Assembly (NCBI RefSeq): GCF_003385955.1
Contig: NZ_QRDW01000005.1
Coordinates: forward strand, 124,001-188,000
From: Aestuariispira insulae
GTDB lineage: Bacteria; Pseudomonadota; Alphaproteobacteria; UBA8366; Aestuariispiraceae
Direction of reading: 5' to 3'
DNA: 64,000 nucleotides
Shown one piece after another: positions 27,706 to 36,525 of this stretch. A program made the position numbers and the translations under genes. The notes under the pieces were generated by a model, which saw only the letters and a list, made by a program, of their open reading frames with translations, did not search any database and had not been told where the DNA came from. Numbering within the stretch: the stretch's first letter is position 1; each line of letters opens with the position of its first letter.

Positions 27706-27877
27706 GGGCGTGCGCTGCCCTGTGCGTGAACCAAACTAATATCCCGGGGGCTATAATTTTCTCTAGGGAGCTGTCCCTGGCAGGATCGTGGTCTTGTTAT
27801 ACGGCGCCCACCTGGTTTACCAGGCTCCAGAGGATATCCATTGGTCACGGCAGTGGCGGCCACGCCCCGTCTTTTTT
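27706..27877 (+). ncRNA. ssrS: 6S RNA
   Basis: Between zapA and the cyclo-ligase gene is a stretch without coding potential whose ends pair: GGGCGTG (27706-27712) with CACGCCC (27861-27867), continued inward by CTGCC/GGCAG-type and TGA/TCA pairs. A T run at 27872-27877 follows. The zapA-ssrS-fau order is the classic 6S context. 6S RNA folds as a long rod with a central open bubble that mimics a promoter and traps sigma-70 RNA polymerase in stationary phase. The ends are estimates from the closing stem. Confidence 0.85.
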
Positions 27878-27935
27878 GTTGGGCGCTTTCTTTGAACTCT
27901 TTCCTTGAAGTGCCGGTAGTGATTTAGGGCTGATC

Positions 27936-28508
27936 ATGGATTTGGTGGAGATCAAGAAGCAAGCGCGCAAAGACGCTTCTGCAAAGCGCAAACAGGCATT
28001 TAATGCGGATGACGGGTCGGCCATGCCGTTGCTGGAAACGCTGTTTTTTGATGCCGTGCAGCCTGCCCCCCAATCAGTGATTTCCGGTTTCCTTCCCATC
28101 GGGTCTGAAGTTGATTTGCGCGCCTTGCTCGGCCATTGGACCGCAAATGGCGGCATTTCCGCGCTGCCCTGTGTTGTGGGCAATGACCAGCCGCTGTTGT
28201 TCCGTGAATGGCGGGAGGGAGATGTCTTGATTAAGGAAAGTTTTGGTACGGTCGCGCCCGGTGAGGATGCGCCGGAACATGATCCCGATATCCTTTTGGT
28301 GCCGATGCTGGCTTTTGACCGGGCGGGATACCGTCTTGGATATGGCGGTGGTTTCTATGATCGCACCCTGGAAAAGCTGCGCAGCAAAAAACAAGTTCTG
28401 GCGGTAGGGGTCGCCTATGCCGCCCAGGAGGTGGATGCAGTGCCGCGTGATCATCATGATCAGCCGCTGGATCTGATCGTCACCGAACGGGAAGTGATCC
28501 GGTCATGA
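27936..28508 (+). CDS. 5-formyltetrahydrofolate cyclo-ligase
   Basis: This 190-residue enzyme converts 5-formyl-THF to 5,10-methenyl-THF using ATP. The N-terminal VEIKKQARKDASAKRKQAF and the nucleotide/folate site LAFDRAGYRLGYGGGFYDRTL (about 125-145) are characteristic. It is the E. coli YgfA/Fau homologue and lies after 6S RNA as it does there. The stop overlaps the next gene's ATG (ATGA), so translation of the phosphoesterase is coupled. Confidence 0.93.
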   Translation: MDLVEIKKQARKDASAKRKQAFNADDGSAMPLLETLFFDAVQPAPQSVISGFLPIGSEVDLRALLGHWTANGGISALPCVVGNDQPLLFREWREGDVLIKESFGTVAPGEDAPEHDPDILLVPMLAFDRAGYRLGYGGGFYDRTLEKLRSKKQVLAVGVAYAAQEVDAVPRDHHDQPLDLIVTEREVIRS

Positions 28509-29326
28509 AATTATTGTTTCTGGGCGATATAGTCGCAAAGCCGGGCCGCACCGTTGTGCTGGAAAACCTGCCGCGTCTGCGGGATCAGCTGAAGCTGGAT
28601 ATGGTGGTGGCCAATACGGAAAACGCGGCCCATGGCTTTGGTCTTACCGGCAAGATCTGTGACGAATTGTTCGACGCCGGGATTGATGTCATGACCACGG
28701 GCAATCATGTTTATGACAAGGCCGAGATCATTCCCTATATGGAACAGGATGGTCGCGTGATCCGGCCGGATAATTATCCCGCCGGCGCGCCGGGCAAGGG
28801 CAGTGTCTTGTATGATTCCCCGTCCGGGCACCGGGTGCTGGTGGTGAATGTCATGGGCCGTGTCTTTATGGAACCGCTGGATAATCCCTTTGCGTCCCTG
28901 GATCGGCTGGTGCCGCCGGGCACGCCGGGTGACAACGGGTTGGATGCGGTTCTGGTGGATGTGCATGCGGAAGCCACATCTGAGAAATATGTTGTGGGTC
29001 ACTATTGTGATGGTCGTGCCAGTCTGGTGGTAGGTACCCACACCCATGTGCCGACCGCCGATTATCAGATCCTGCCGGGCGGCACCGGTTATCAGACCGA
29101 TGCCGGCATGTGCGGGACTTATGATTCCGTCATTGGCATGAATAAGGAAGATACCGTTGAGCGGTCATCCGGGCGCATTCCTAAGCCGCGCCTGACACCG
29201 GCGGAAGGTGAGGCCACTCTTTGCGGTGTGTTGGTGGAAACCGATCCCAAAACCGGGCTGGCCCTCTCTATTTCCCCCTTAAGGGTGGGGGGGCGTCTGA
29301 GGGCGGCCTGGCCTGAGGGTGTTTAA
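28505..29326 (+). CDS. YmdB-family metallophosphoesterase
   Basis: This 273-residue cytoplasmic phosphodiesterase has metal-binding blocks FLGDIVAKPGRTV (Asp near 8), NTENAAHGFG, TGNHVYDK (Asn/His near 67) and the late DVHAEATSEK and GTHTHVPTAD histidines. The YmdB family of Bacillus hydrolyses cyclic AMP in vitro and affects biofilm genes. The role in alphaproteobacteria is not settled. It is coupled to the folate gene upstream and followed by a strong terminator. Confidence 0.88.
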   Translation: MKLLFLGDIVAKPGRTVVLENLPRLRDQLKLDMVVANTENAAHGFGLTGKICDELFDAGIDVMTTGNHVYDKAEIIPYMEQDGRVIRPDNYPAGAPGKGSVLYDSPSGHRVLVVNVMGRVFMEPLDNPFASLDRLVPPGTPGDNGLDAVLVDVHAEATSEKYVVGHYCDGRASLVVGTHTHVPTADYQILPGGTGYQTDAGMCGTYDSVIGMNKEDTVERSSGRIPKPRLTPAEGEATLCGVLVETDPKTGLALSISPLRVGGRLRAAWPEGV

Positions 29327-29344
29327 CGCCTGAGACGAAGAAAG

Positions 29345-29370
29345 AGACCCGCCAAAATGGCGGGTCTTTT
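29345..29370. terminator. Bidirectional terminator between the YmdB-type gene and the TRAP operon
   Basis: AGACCCGCCA pairs with TGGCGGGTCT around an AAA loop, with TTTT on the plus side and A/T-rich flanks. It serves both convergent units. Confidence 0.85.
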
Positions 29371-29428
29371 AGTTTAGAGGTGTATTTTGAGGGAAAGTAC
29401 CTCTTTAGGGGGCAGCCTGTTGGCGATC

Positions 29429-30712
29429 TTAATAGAATTGCTGAGGCAGCCATGTGGCCATGCCGGGCCAGGCCAGCAGCAGGGCAATCATCACAAACAT
29501 GGTGGCGATGAAGGGCAGGGTGCCGATAATCACATCCGTGATTGCGCCTCGTCCGCGTACGCCTTGAACCACGTATAGATTGACCCCGATTGGTGGCGTG
29601 ATCAGCGCTGTTTCCAGCAACAGCATCAACAAAACCCCGAACCAGACCGGGTCATAGCCCAGCGAGATGATGATCGGGGCGATGATCGGCACGGTGGCAA
29701 TCATCATGGAAAGGGTCTCCATGAAACAACCGATGATGAGATAGAAAGCCACGATGACCAGTAAAGTGGTGAAGGGGGTGAGACCCATGGAGGCAATGAA
29801 GTCGGTCAGCTGTTGGGTCAGGCCAATGGCGCTGAGGATGAAATTCAGGAAATAGGCCATGAGGATGATTAGCATGACCATAGCGGTGGTGCGCATGGTG
29901 CCCAACAGTGTTTCGCGCAGGATCTGCCAATTGAGGCGACGGTGATAGGCGGCCAGGCCCAAGGCAGCCATCACGCCAAGGGCCGCTGCCTCAGTGGGGG
30001 TTGCAAACCCTGCATAGATCGAGCCTACAACAATCAGGAAAATTCCAAGGGGCGGCACCAGATGTTTCAGGGCCCTCAGTCTATCCATGAAACCGGATTG
30101 ACCTGTACGTCCACCCCATTTGGGGAATAGGAAACAACTGATAGCGACGGTGGCCATGAACAGGCCAGCCAATGCCAGCCCGGGAAAAATCCCGGCAAGA
30201 TAGAGCTGGGGTACTGAAGTTTCTGTCAGGACGCCATAGATGATCAGATTGATTGAGGGGGGGATCAGGATGCCCAAAGTACCTCCGGCAGCCAGGGTGC
30301 CCAGAAATAACCGCTCATTATAGCCATTGCGCTGGCCTTCCGGGATCGCAACTGTGCCGACCGTGGCAGCGGTGGCCACGCTGGAACCGGAAGTAGCGGC
30401 GAAAAGGGCTGAGGCTGCAATATTGGAATGCATCAGCCCGCCCGGCATGCGGCCCAACCATAGTTCAATGGAGGAATACATGCGGGTGGAGATGCCACTG
30501 CGCAACAGCAGCTCACCCAGCAGGATGAACATGGGAATGGCGGCCAGGATAAAATCTGTGCCAACCGACCAGAAGATTTCCCCCGCGGCCCGATAAAGAG
30601 GGAATGGGGCATAGACCTGATCCAGGGTGAGGCCCAGAATTCCAAGCGCGGCAGCGACAGGAATGCTCAGCGCGACCAGGGATAAAAGGATGATGAGGGT
30701 TACGAATAACAT
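29429..30712 (-). CDS. TRAP transporter large permease (DctM type)
   Basis: This 427-residue integral membrane protein has about twelve hydrophobic segments and couples sodium or proton movement to uptake of an organic acid delivered by the binding protein. GTLAAGGTLGILIPPSINLIIYG is the DctM hallmark. The ATG at 30712 has GGGGAG upstream and starts LFVTLIILLSLVALSIPVAAA. It is the last gene of the LysR / DUF1445 / dctP / dctQ / dctM run, with 13 bases between it and dctQ. Confidence 0.93.
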   Translation of the reverse strand: MLFVTLIILLSLVALSIPVAAALGILGLTLDQVYAPFPLYRAAGEIFWSVGTDFILAAIPMFILLGELLLRSGISTRMYSSIELWLGRMPGGLMHSNIAASALFAATSGSSVATAATVGTVAIPEGQRNGYNERLFLGTLAAGGTLGILIPPSINLIIYGVLTETSVPQLYLAGIFPGLALAGLFMATVAISCFLFPKWGGRTGQSGFMDRLRALKHLVPPLGIFLIVVGSIYAGFATPTEAAALGVMAALGLAAYHRRLNWQILRETLLGTMRTTAMVMLIILMAYFLNFILSAIGLTQQLTDFIASMGLTPFTTLLVIVAFYLIIGCFMETLSMMIATVPIIAPIIISLGYDPVWFGVLLMLLLETALITPPIGVNLYVVQGVRGRGAITDVIIGTLPFIATMFVMIALLLAWPGMATWLPQQFY

Positions 30713-30725
30713 CTGTGCTCCCCCC

Positions 30726-31322
30726 TCACTGTCCGGCTGCGGGGCGGCCCGCCGTTTCGTCACGGATTTCATCCTCGACGGTCCGGGCGGCCAGTAGGCT
30801 ATGCAGCTGTGTTGTTTGACCGGTAATCAGCAAGGTCGCGGCGCGGCCTATCCGGCTCAGCAGCAACAGACAGGACAGGACATAACCGACCACCCAGAGG
30901 GCCTGGGGAATGATCAGCGGTGTCTGCAAAGGCGTGTTGGCGCGGGAACCGAAGCTGGCGGTGGTATTCATCACTTTGATGGCAAAGATTGTGGCAAAGA
31001 CCAGCACGGCCCCCATTGCCAACAGGGCCAACAGATCCACCATGCCTCGAAATCGTAAGGGCAGCATCATATAGAGACTGTCGATCCGGATATTGGCCCG
31101 GCAGGCGAGGGCATAGGCGAAAGACCAACTGGTCGCGATGCCCAAGGCATAGCCGGTCAGCTCATCCGCACCGCCGATGGAATGATTGAACAGTTTGCGC
31201 AGCAGGATTTCCGCGGAAACCATGAAACAGCAGACCAGCATTAACAGGCCACCGGCCAGCGCCGCATGTTCAGCCAACCGCTCGGTCCATTTTTCGAATG
31301 TCAGGAAAATATTTTTCATCAT
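30726..31322 (-). CDS. TRAP transporter small permease (DctQ type)
   Basis: This 198-residue membrane protein has four predicted helices (near 20-40, 55-75, 92-115, 135-160). The charged pattern LRKLFNHSIGGADELTGYALGIAT is typical of DctQ, which scaffolds the binding protein against the large permease. GGAG lies five bases before the ATG at 31322. An unusually long polar C-terminal tail (about 165-198, EDEIRDETAGRPAAG) extends into the cytoplasm. Confidence 0.88.
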   Translation of the reverse strand: MMKNIFLTFEKWTERLAEHAALAGGLLMLVCCFMVSAEILLRKLFNHSIGGADELTGYALGIATSWSFAYALACRANIRIDSLYMMLPLRFRGMVDLLALLAMGAVLVFATIFAIKVMNTTASFGSRANTPLQTPLIIPQALWVVGYVLSCLLLLSRIGRAATLLITGQTTQLHSLLAARTVEDEIRDETAGRPAAGQ

Positions 31323-31374
31323 ACAAGCTCCGCAGCCGGCCCGGGGGAGAAGGCCGGGCCGGCCGCCACCGGGC

Positions 31375-32451
31375 TTATCCGGCATTAATGTCCAAGACCT
31401 TGCCCACGGTGTTGTTCCACTGACCGGTGCAATCGGCACCACAGCGCTCCGCCCAGACCGGCAGGACCGTTTCCTTGAGGATAGTGCTGAGCAGCTTCCG
31501 GTCCGCATCGGAAATGGGGACGAATGTCATGCCTGCCGCATCGCCATATTGGCATTCGCCTGCACCGGTATTGCAGTTGATACCTTGGATGGTTTCTTCC
31601 GCTGCCGACGTCCAGATCCGGTTTTCCAGATCTTCAATCCGGGTTTGCAGGAAGGACTGCACCTTGGCATCCAGACTGTTCCAGACATCAATATTGACCG
31701 CATGGATCACCTGGGACCAGCCCACCGGCAATTCATAGAGATGGGTGGAAACCTCATGCCATTTGGCGGAATAGCCGGACAAAGTACCGGTAATGGCGCA
31801 ATCCAACAGGTTATTCTGCAGGCCGATTACCACCTCGCTGAAGGCCATGGTGACACCGGTGCCCCCCAGGGCCTCAACAAACTCGGCCAGGGTCCGGTTG
31901 GCGGTGCGCACCTTCTTGCCCTTAAGGTCTGCGAGGCTGTTGACCGGGCTGTTACAGAACAGGACCTGGGCGGAATAGGGCCAAATTCCCAAAAGCTTAA
32001 TGCCGTAACGTTCTTCGTAGCGTTTCGCCAGAACGGGACGGAAAGCGTCTGTGACGGAGCGCGCGGTTTCAATGGTCGGGCTGAGGCCTGCCAGATCGAT
32101 GGCCTCATTGATCGGGTCGTCTGCCGCCAGATAGCCTAATACGGTTGAGCCGAAATGCAGGGCACCACTATTGATCAGGCGTACTACTTCTGCGCCTTTG
32201 AGACCCATATCGTTGAAGCCCTTGACGTTGGCGGTGATTGCGCCGCCTGATTGCGCCGGAATTTCTTCTGCCCAGAAGGGTTGTTCAAAATTCTTGAATT
32301 GGCTGAGATGGCTCCAGGTGCCCACCACCTGCAATTTGGTTTCGGGATATTCTTCGGCTTGTGCTTTCTGGGTCAGTATGGCCCCGGCTGAGGCGCTTAA
32401 TGTGACGGCAAGCGTTACTGTCCAAAGCCTGATTCGATTTCCCAGTTTCAT
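31375..32451 (-). CDS. TRAP transporter substrate-binding protein (DctP family)
   Basis: This 358-residue periplasmic receptor has a signal peptide (about 1-32, LAVTLSASAGAILTQKAQA) and the DctP fold: LKGKKVRTANRTLAEFVEALGG holds the conserved Arg that salt-bridges a substrate carboxylate. VIGLQNNLLDCAITGTLSGYSAKW and HAVNIDVWNSLDAKVQ follow. It is the first transporter gene and lies 33 bases after the hydro-lyase gene. The carboxylate substrate is probably the one the neighbouring DUF1445 enzyme uses. Confidence 0.92.
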   Translation of the reverse strand: MKLGNRIRLWTVTLAVTLSASAGAILTQKAQAEEYPETKLQVVGTWSHLSQFKNFEQPFWAEEIPAQSGGAITANVKGFNDMGLKGAEVVRLINSGALHFGSTVLGYLAADDPINEAIDLAGLSPTIETARSVTDAFRPVLAKRYEERYGIKLLGIWPYSAQVLFCNSPVNSLADLKGKKVRTANRTLAEFVEALGGTGVTMAFSEVVIGLQNNLLDCAITGTLSGYSAKWHEVSTHLYELPVGWSQVIHAVNIDVWNSLDAKVQSFLQTRIEDLENRIWTSAAEETIQGINCNTGAGECQYGDAAGMTFVPISDADRKLLSTILKETVLPVWAERCGADCTGQWNNTVGKVLDINAG

Positions 32452-32484
32452 AATAGCCTCCTGTATGAGCTTATCTTTATGTCG

Positions 32485-33318
32485 TTAAGAAAGTGACAAA
32501 GTCTGATTGGTGATCTCAGTAACAAGCATGCATCCCGGTTTATGGGTGATGCAGATGGGCGGCTTTGCCGCCAACATGGCCATCTGAGGCGTGACTCCGC
32601 AGGCCCAGAAAACCGGAATTTCACTGTCATTGATATTCACAGCATCGCCGAAATCCGGTTTTTGTAGGTCTTTGATGCCGATATGTTTCGGGTCGCCAAT
32701 ATGGATGGGAGCGCCATGTACTTTGGGATAGCGGCTGGAAATCTCGATGGCATGAATGGCATTGCGTGGTGAAAATGGCCGCATGGTCACCACATGGGGG
32801 CCACCAAAGGGACCGGCCTCACGGGTCGGGATATTGCTGATGAACATAGGCACATTGCAGCCTTGGTTCAGATGTCGCACCGGCAGGCCTGCCATGACCA
32901 ATGCTTCTTCAAAGGAGAAAGAGCAGCCAATGGCAAAAGCCACAAAATCATCCTGCCACAGATCCCGGATATCCAGCTGTTCCCGCGCCAACTGGCCATC
33001 CCGATAAATATAATAGGCGGGGGCATCGGTCCGGACATCAACGGCGGTCTCAACACCCAGATCGGACAGCAATGGCTGACCGGGTTCACTAACCGCCAGC
33101 AAAGGACAGGGTTTCGGATTAATTTGGCAAAAACGCAGGAAATCATGAGCCCAGTCAGCGGGCAGAATAACCAGGTTTGCCTGTACATAGCCTGGGGCCT
33201 GTCCTGCGGTGGGGATCACATAGTCATTTGCCCGGATCTGTTCCTGCAACTGAGGGAAATCCATCCCTGCAATCGGATCTGAAATTGATGGCTGTGTTGG
33301 GTGATATAGGCCGGTCAC
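32485..33318 (-). CDS. Putative hydro-lyase, DUF1445/UPF0317 (D-glutamate-cyclase-related)
   Basis: This protein is 277 residues from a GTG at 33318, chosen for AAGGAAG seven bases upstream. The frame is open to 33384. Family blocks are PTAGQAPGYVQANLVILP, FVAFAIGCSFSFEEAL, RHLNQGCNVPMFISNIP and PVFWACGVTPQMA. Mammalian relatives dehydrate D-glutamate to 5-oxo-D-proline; bacterial members are largely uncharacterised. Position before a TRAP transporter and after a LysR regulator suggests a catabolic role on an imported carboxylate. Confidence 0.85.
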   Translation of the reverse strand: MTGLYHPTQPSISDPIAGMDFPQLQEQIRANDYVIPTAGQAPGYVQANLVILPADWAHDFLRFCQINPKPCPLLAVSEPGQPLLSDLGVETAVDVRTDAPAYYIYRDGQLAREQLDIRDLWQDDFVAFAIGCSFSFEEALVMAGLPVRHLNQGCNVPMFISNIPTREAGPFGGPHVVTMRPFSPRNAIHAIEISSRYPKVHGAPIHIGDPKHIGIKDLQKPDFGDAVNINDSEIPVFWACGVTPQMAMLAAKPPICITHKPGCMLVTEITNQTLSLS

Positions 33319-33420
33319 AATGGCTTCCTTCGAACTGAAATCTGATGAATTCAAAGGATTGCATTGCTGAATAATTAAATCCAATTGTATGTTTTTATCA
33401 AAAAAGATAAAAAATATTTA

Positions 33421-34299
33421 TCAATTATTGGCGATCTCTACCGCCATGTCCGCCAGCAAATCCAGGATTGGCACCATGCCGGATGACGGATAGGTCACTG
33501 TGAATTCCAAAGCGGGGAAGTCATAATCCACCTCAATGATTCTAAGCTCTCCACTGGAAATCGGTTTCTCTATAACCTCACGCGGTAAAACAGAAATGCC
33601 GGCACCATGGGTGGCCAGATGGATGATCGTGGCCAGGGAGCTGGAGCAATCAATCCGGACCGAAGGCAGGCTCGCTTCCCGGAAGGCATCACGCAGCGCG
33701 ATATAGGGCATGGTTTTGCGCGGATAGGACAACATGGGGTAGCCGGCCAATTCGGAAAGCGAAAGTGGCTTGTCCGGAAGATTCATCTCAGGGCTGGCGA
33801 CCCAGACAAGCGGATAGCTGCACAGATCGCGGTTGCGCATAGAGGGTTCAGAGACCGGCCCCATTAGGAAGGCGATATCAATCTCCTGATTGGCTAGGCT
33901 GTTGCGCAGGCCAAGGGTGGTATCTACCTCCAGTTCAATGGTGATTTTTGGATAGGTCTGTCGAACCTTGTCCAGGAAGGTCGGCCCCCAGGTATGGATC
34001 AGGGTTTCCGAACTGCCCAACCGGATCAGGCCGCTGTAACTGCTGCGGTCGGCGATCGCCAGTTCCATTTCCGCATTCATCTTCAGGATACATTCCGCAT
34101 AGGAAAGTAACTCCAGCCCCTTAGGTTTCAAGGAAACCTGCCTTTTCGATCGGTCAAATAGCTCCACACCCAGATTCTCCTCCAATGCCGCGATCCGTGC
34201 GGAGATGGCTGGCTGTGTGGTGTAGAGGCGCTCGGCAGCAGCGCGGAAGCTACCGGCCTTAACCACGGTGACAAAGGTTTCCAGATTTTTCAGTCGCAT
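33421..34299 (-). CDS. LysR-family transcriptional regulator
   Basis: This 292-residue regulator has an N-terminal winged helix-turn-helix (about 1-60: LETFVTVVKAGSFRAAAERL then TTQPAISARIAALEENLGV) and a periplasmic-binding-protein-like effector domain (about 90-290). It lies 102 bases upstream of the DUF1445 gene on the same strand, so it likely controls the hydro-lyase and TRAP genes in response to their substrate. The intergenic stretch 33319-33420 is AT-rich and is a probable operator and promoter. Confidence 0.92.
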   Translation of the reverse strand: MRLKNLETFVTVVKAGSFRAAAERLYTTQPAISARIAALEENLGVELFDRSKRQVSLKPKGLELLSYAECILKMNAEMELAIADRSSYSGLIRLGSSETLIHTWGPTFLDKVRQTYPKITIELEVDTTLGLRNSLANQEIDIAFLMGPVSEPSMRNRDLCSYPLVWVASPEMNLPDKPLSLSELAGYPMLSYPRKTMPYIALRDAFREASLPSVRIDCSSSLATIIHLATHGAGISVLPREVIEKPISSGELRIIEVDYDFPALEFTVTYPSSGMVPILDLLADMAVEIANN

Positions 34300-34605
34300 G
34301 TGGTGATTGGCCCTTGAAGAGGTATGGGAAACTATTCAGACCATCAGCATATATTGGCCGGATCATGAAATCGACATGGTCAAATTCTTGCCATATTGCC
34401 GCGATAACAAATGTCTGAATTGAATGGCGTCAAATGGCAAATTCAGGCTGTATCACCAGGCGAATCAGATTAAAAGGATCGACATTCCGGTTTTGACGAG
34501 TAAAACGCTTTCAGAGCGCCCCGTCGCAACAAGGCCAGGGACAGGCCGGTTTCGGGGCTAAACTGAAATTATTGAGTTACGTGAATTTATAAGAAGGTCG
34601 ATCTC
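34300..34605. other. Divergent intergenic region between the lysR gene and yebC
   Basis: These 306 bases contain both promoters. CTGAATT (34415-34421) and AATTCAG (34440-34446) form a dyad that could be an operator of the LysR protein. No RNA gene or small frame with a ribosome site was seen. Confidence 0.5.
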
Positions 34606-35358
34606 ATGGCAGGCCATTCCAAGTTTAAGAACATCATGCACCGTAAGGGTGCGCAGGATAAAAAACGCGCGAGCCTCTTTGCTAAACTGGGCAAGGAAAT
34701 CATGGTTGCCGCCAAAATGGGCGGTCCGGATGTGGAATCCAACGCAAGGCTGCGTCTGGCGGTGAATACCGCACGATCCAACTCCATGCCCAAAGACAAT
34801 ATCGAACGCGCGATTAAAAAGGGTGCCGGCGGTGGCGAAGCCGACCTGCTGGAGGAAATCCGTTACGAGGGTTACGGTCCGGGCGGCATTGCGGTTATCG
34901 TTGATGTGCTGACCGACAACCGTAACCGGTCGGCGGCGGATATCCGTGCGATTTTCTCCAAGGCGGGCGGTTCCATGGGCGAGACCGGATCGGTTGCTTT
35001 CATGTTCGACCGTGTGGGCGAGATCGTCTACCCGGCCGAAGCGGGCGAAGCGGAAGCAATTTTTGAAGCGGCTCTGGAAGCGGGCGCTGAGGATGTGGCC
35101 AGTTCTGATGAGGGGCATGAAATTATCTGTTCTGCGGATGACCTGCATGCGGTTGCAGCCGTTCTGGAAGGGGCTCTGGGTGAGGCGAAATCCTGCAAAC
35201 TGGCCTGGAAGCCGCAGAATACGGTGCCGGTGGAAGATGAAGGCAAGGCTGAAGGCCTGCTGAAATTCCTTGATGCGCTGGATGACAATGATGACGTCCA
35301 GAATGTCACCGCTAACTTTGACATCGCCGATGAGGTGATGGAGAAACTCGCCGGTTGA
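34606..35358 (+). CDS. yebC: YebC/PmpR-family DNA-binding/translation factor
   Basis: This 250-residue cytoplasmic protein has the start [21 protein letters not shown], the middle [22 protein letters not shown] and an acidic last third ([17 protein letters not shown]), all standard. Members bind DNA as regulators, and recent work connects the family to resolution of ribosome stalling. AAGAAGG precedes the ATG. It lies 18 bases ahead of ruvC, the common position for this gene. Confidence 0.95.
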   Translation: MAGHSKFKNIMHRKGAQDKKRASLFAKLGKEIMVAAKMGGPDVESNARLRLAVNTARSNSMPKDNIERAIKKGAGGGEADLLEEIRYEGYGPGGIAVIVDVLTDNRNRSAADIRAIFSKAGGSMGETGSVAFMFDRVGEIVYPAEAGEAEAIFEAALEAGAEDVASSDEGHEIICSADDLHAVAAVLEGALGEAKSCKLAWKPQNTVPVEDEGKAEGLLKFLDALDDNDDVQNVTANFDIADEVMEKLAG

Positions 35359-35376
35359 TCCGGCGGGGATTTGCCT

Positions 35377-35898
35377 ATGAGGTTGATTGGCTTTGATCCA
35401 GGTTTGCGCCACACAGGTTGGGGGGTTGTCGATACCGACGGAAACCGCCTTTCATTCGTGGCCTGCGGGACGGTGAGCCCGCCCACAAATCTGGATCTGG
35501 CCGATCGGCTGAAATGCCTGCATGACGGGTTGATGCAGGTCTTGGAAGCACACCGCCCTGATGAAGCGGCGGTGGAGGAAACCTTCCTGAACAAGAATCC
35601 GGGCACCACGTTGAAGCTGGGCCATGCCCGCGGTGTAGTTCTGGTCTCACCCGCCATTTACGGTATTCCGGTGGCTGAATATTCGGCCAAATCGGTCAAA
35701 CAAGCGGTGGTGGGAACCGGCTCTGCCACCAAAGATCAGATCGGCATGATGGTGCGCACGCTTTTGCCCGGTTGCAACCCGCCGTCAGAAGACGCGGCGG
35801 ATGCACTGGCGGTGGCGATTTGTCACGGCCATCAGGCGGCGGTTAATCGCCGTTGGAACCCGGCCAGCACGGCCGCTATCAATGCAAAAGGGGTGTAA
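35377..35898 (+). CDS. ruvC: Holliday junction endonuclease RuvC
   Basis: This 173-residue RNase H-fold nuclease cuts Holliday junctions after branch migration. The four acidic catalytic residues are visible: Asp in GFDPGLRHTGWG, Glu in VEETFLNKNPGTT, and two Asps in PSEDAADALAVAICH. The ATG at 35377 has GGGG seven bases upstream. It is followed by ruvA after three bases. Confidence 0.96.
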   Translation: MRLIGFDPGLRHTGWGVVDTDGNRLSFVACGTVSPPTNLDLADRLKCLHDGLMQVLEAHRPDEAAVEETFLNKNPGTTLKLGHARGVVLVSPAIYGIPVAEYSAKSVKQAVVGTGSATKDQIGMMVRTLLPGCNPPSEDAADALAVAICHGHQAAVNRRWNPASTAAINAKGV

Positions 35899-35901
35899 CG
35901 C

Positions 35902-36525
35902 GTGATCGCCAGACTCAAAGGATTGGTGGACGGTATCGGCGACGATTGGGCCATCATTGACGTGAACGGGGTTGGCTATCTGGTATTTTGTTCCAGGCGG
36001 TCGCTTGGTCGCCTGCCGGGGCAGGGCGAGGCCGTGCGCCTTGAGATCGAGACCCATGTTCGCGAAGATCATATTCATCTTTTTGGCTTTGCCGATATTG
36101 CGGAGCGTGACTGGTTCCGGCTGTTGACCACGGTGCAGGGCGTTGGCGCGAAGGTCTGTCTGGCGATCCTCTCGGTGCTGGAACCGGATCAATTGATCCA
36201 GGCGATTGCATCCGGAGACAAAACGCCGATCACCAGGGCCAACGGGGTCGGGCCGAAGCTGGCGCAGCGCATTGTGACGGAATTGAAGGATAAGGTTGGC
36301 GGTTTCTCGCTTGGCGGTGCTGCGATCGCTTCCGAAACCCAGAATGCGGGCAAGGCGGCCCCGCGTGCTGACAGTGCGACCGATGACGCGGTGTCCGCCC
36401 TGGTCAATCTCGGTTATGGCCGGTCCGATGCTTTTTCTGCAGTGGCCCGTGTCGCGGGTCGCGAGGATGCACCTTCTGACGTGGCGGGGCTGATCCGCGC
36501 TGGCTTGCAGGAGCTGAGCCAGTGA
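35902..36525 (+). CDS. ruvA: Holliday junction branch-migration protein RuvA
   Basis: This 207-residue junction-binding protein has an OB-fold N-terminus ([29 protein letters not shown] region), two helix-hairpin-helix motifs ([17 protein letters not shown] and [19 protein letters not shown]) and a C-terminal RuvB-contact domain ([16 protein letters not shown]). Domain III is joined by a flexible Ala-rich linker near 140-155. The GTG start lies in the ruvC-ruvA gap and the gene end overlaps ruvB by four bases. Confidence 0.96.
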   Translation: MIARLKGLVDGIGDDWAIIDVNGVGYLVFCSRRSLGRLPGQGEAVRLEIETHVREDHIHLFGFADIAERDWFRLLTTVQGVGAKVCLAILSVLEPDQLIQAIASGDKTPITRANGVGPKLAQRIVTELKDKVGGFSLGGAAIASETQNAGKAAPRADSATDDAVSALVNLGYGRSDAFSAVARVAGREDAPSDVAGLIRAGLQELSQ

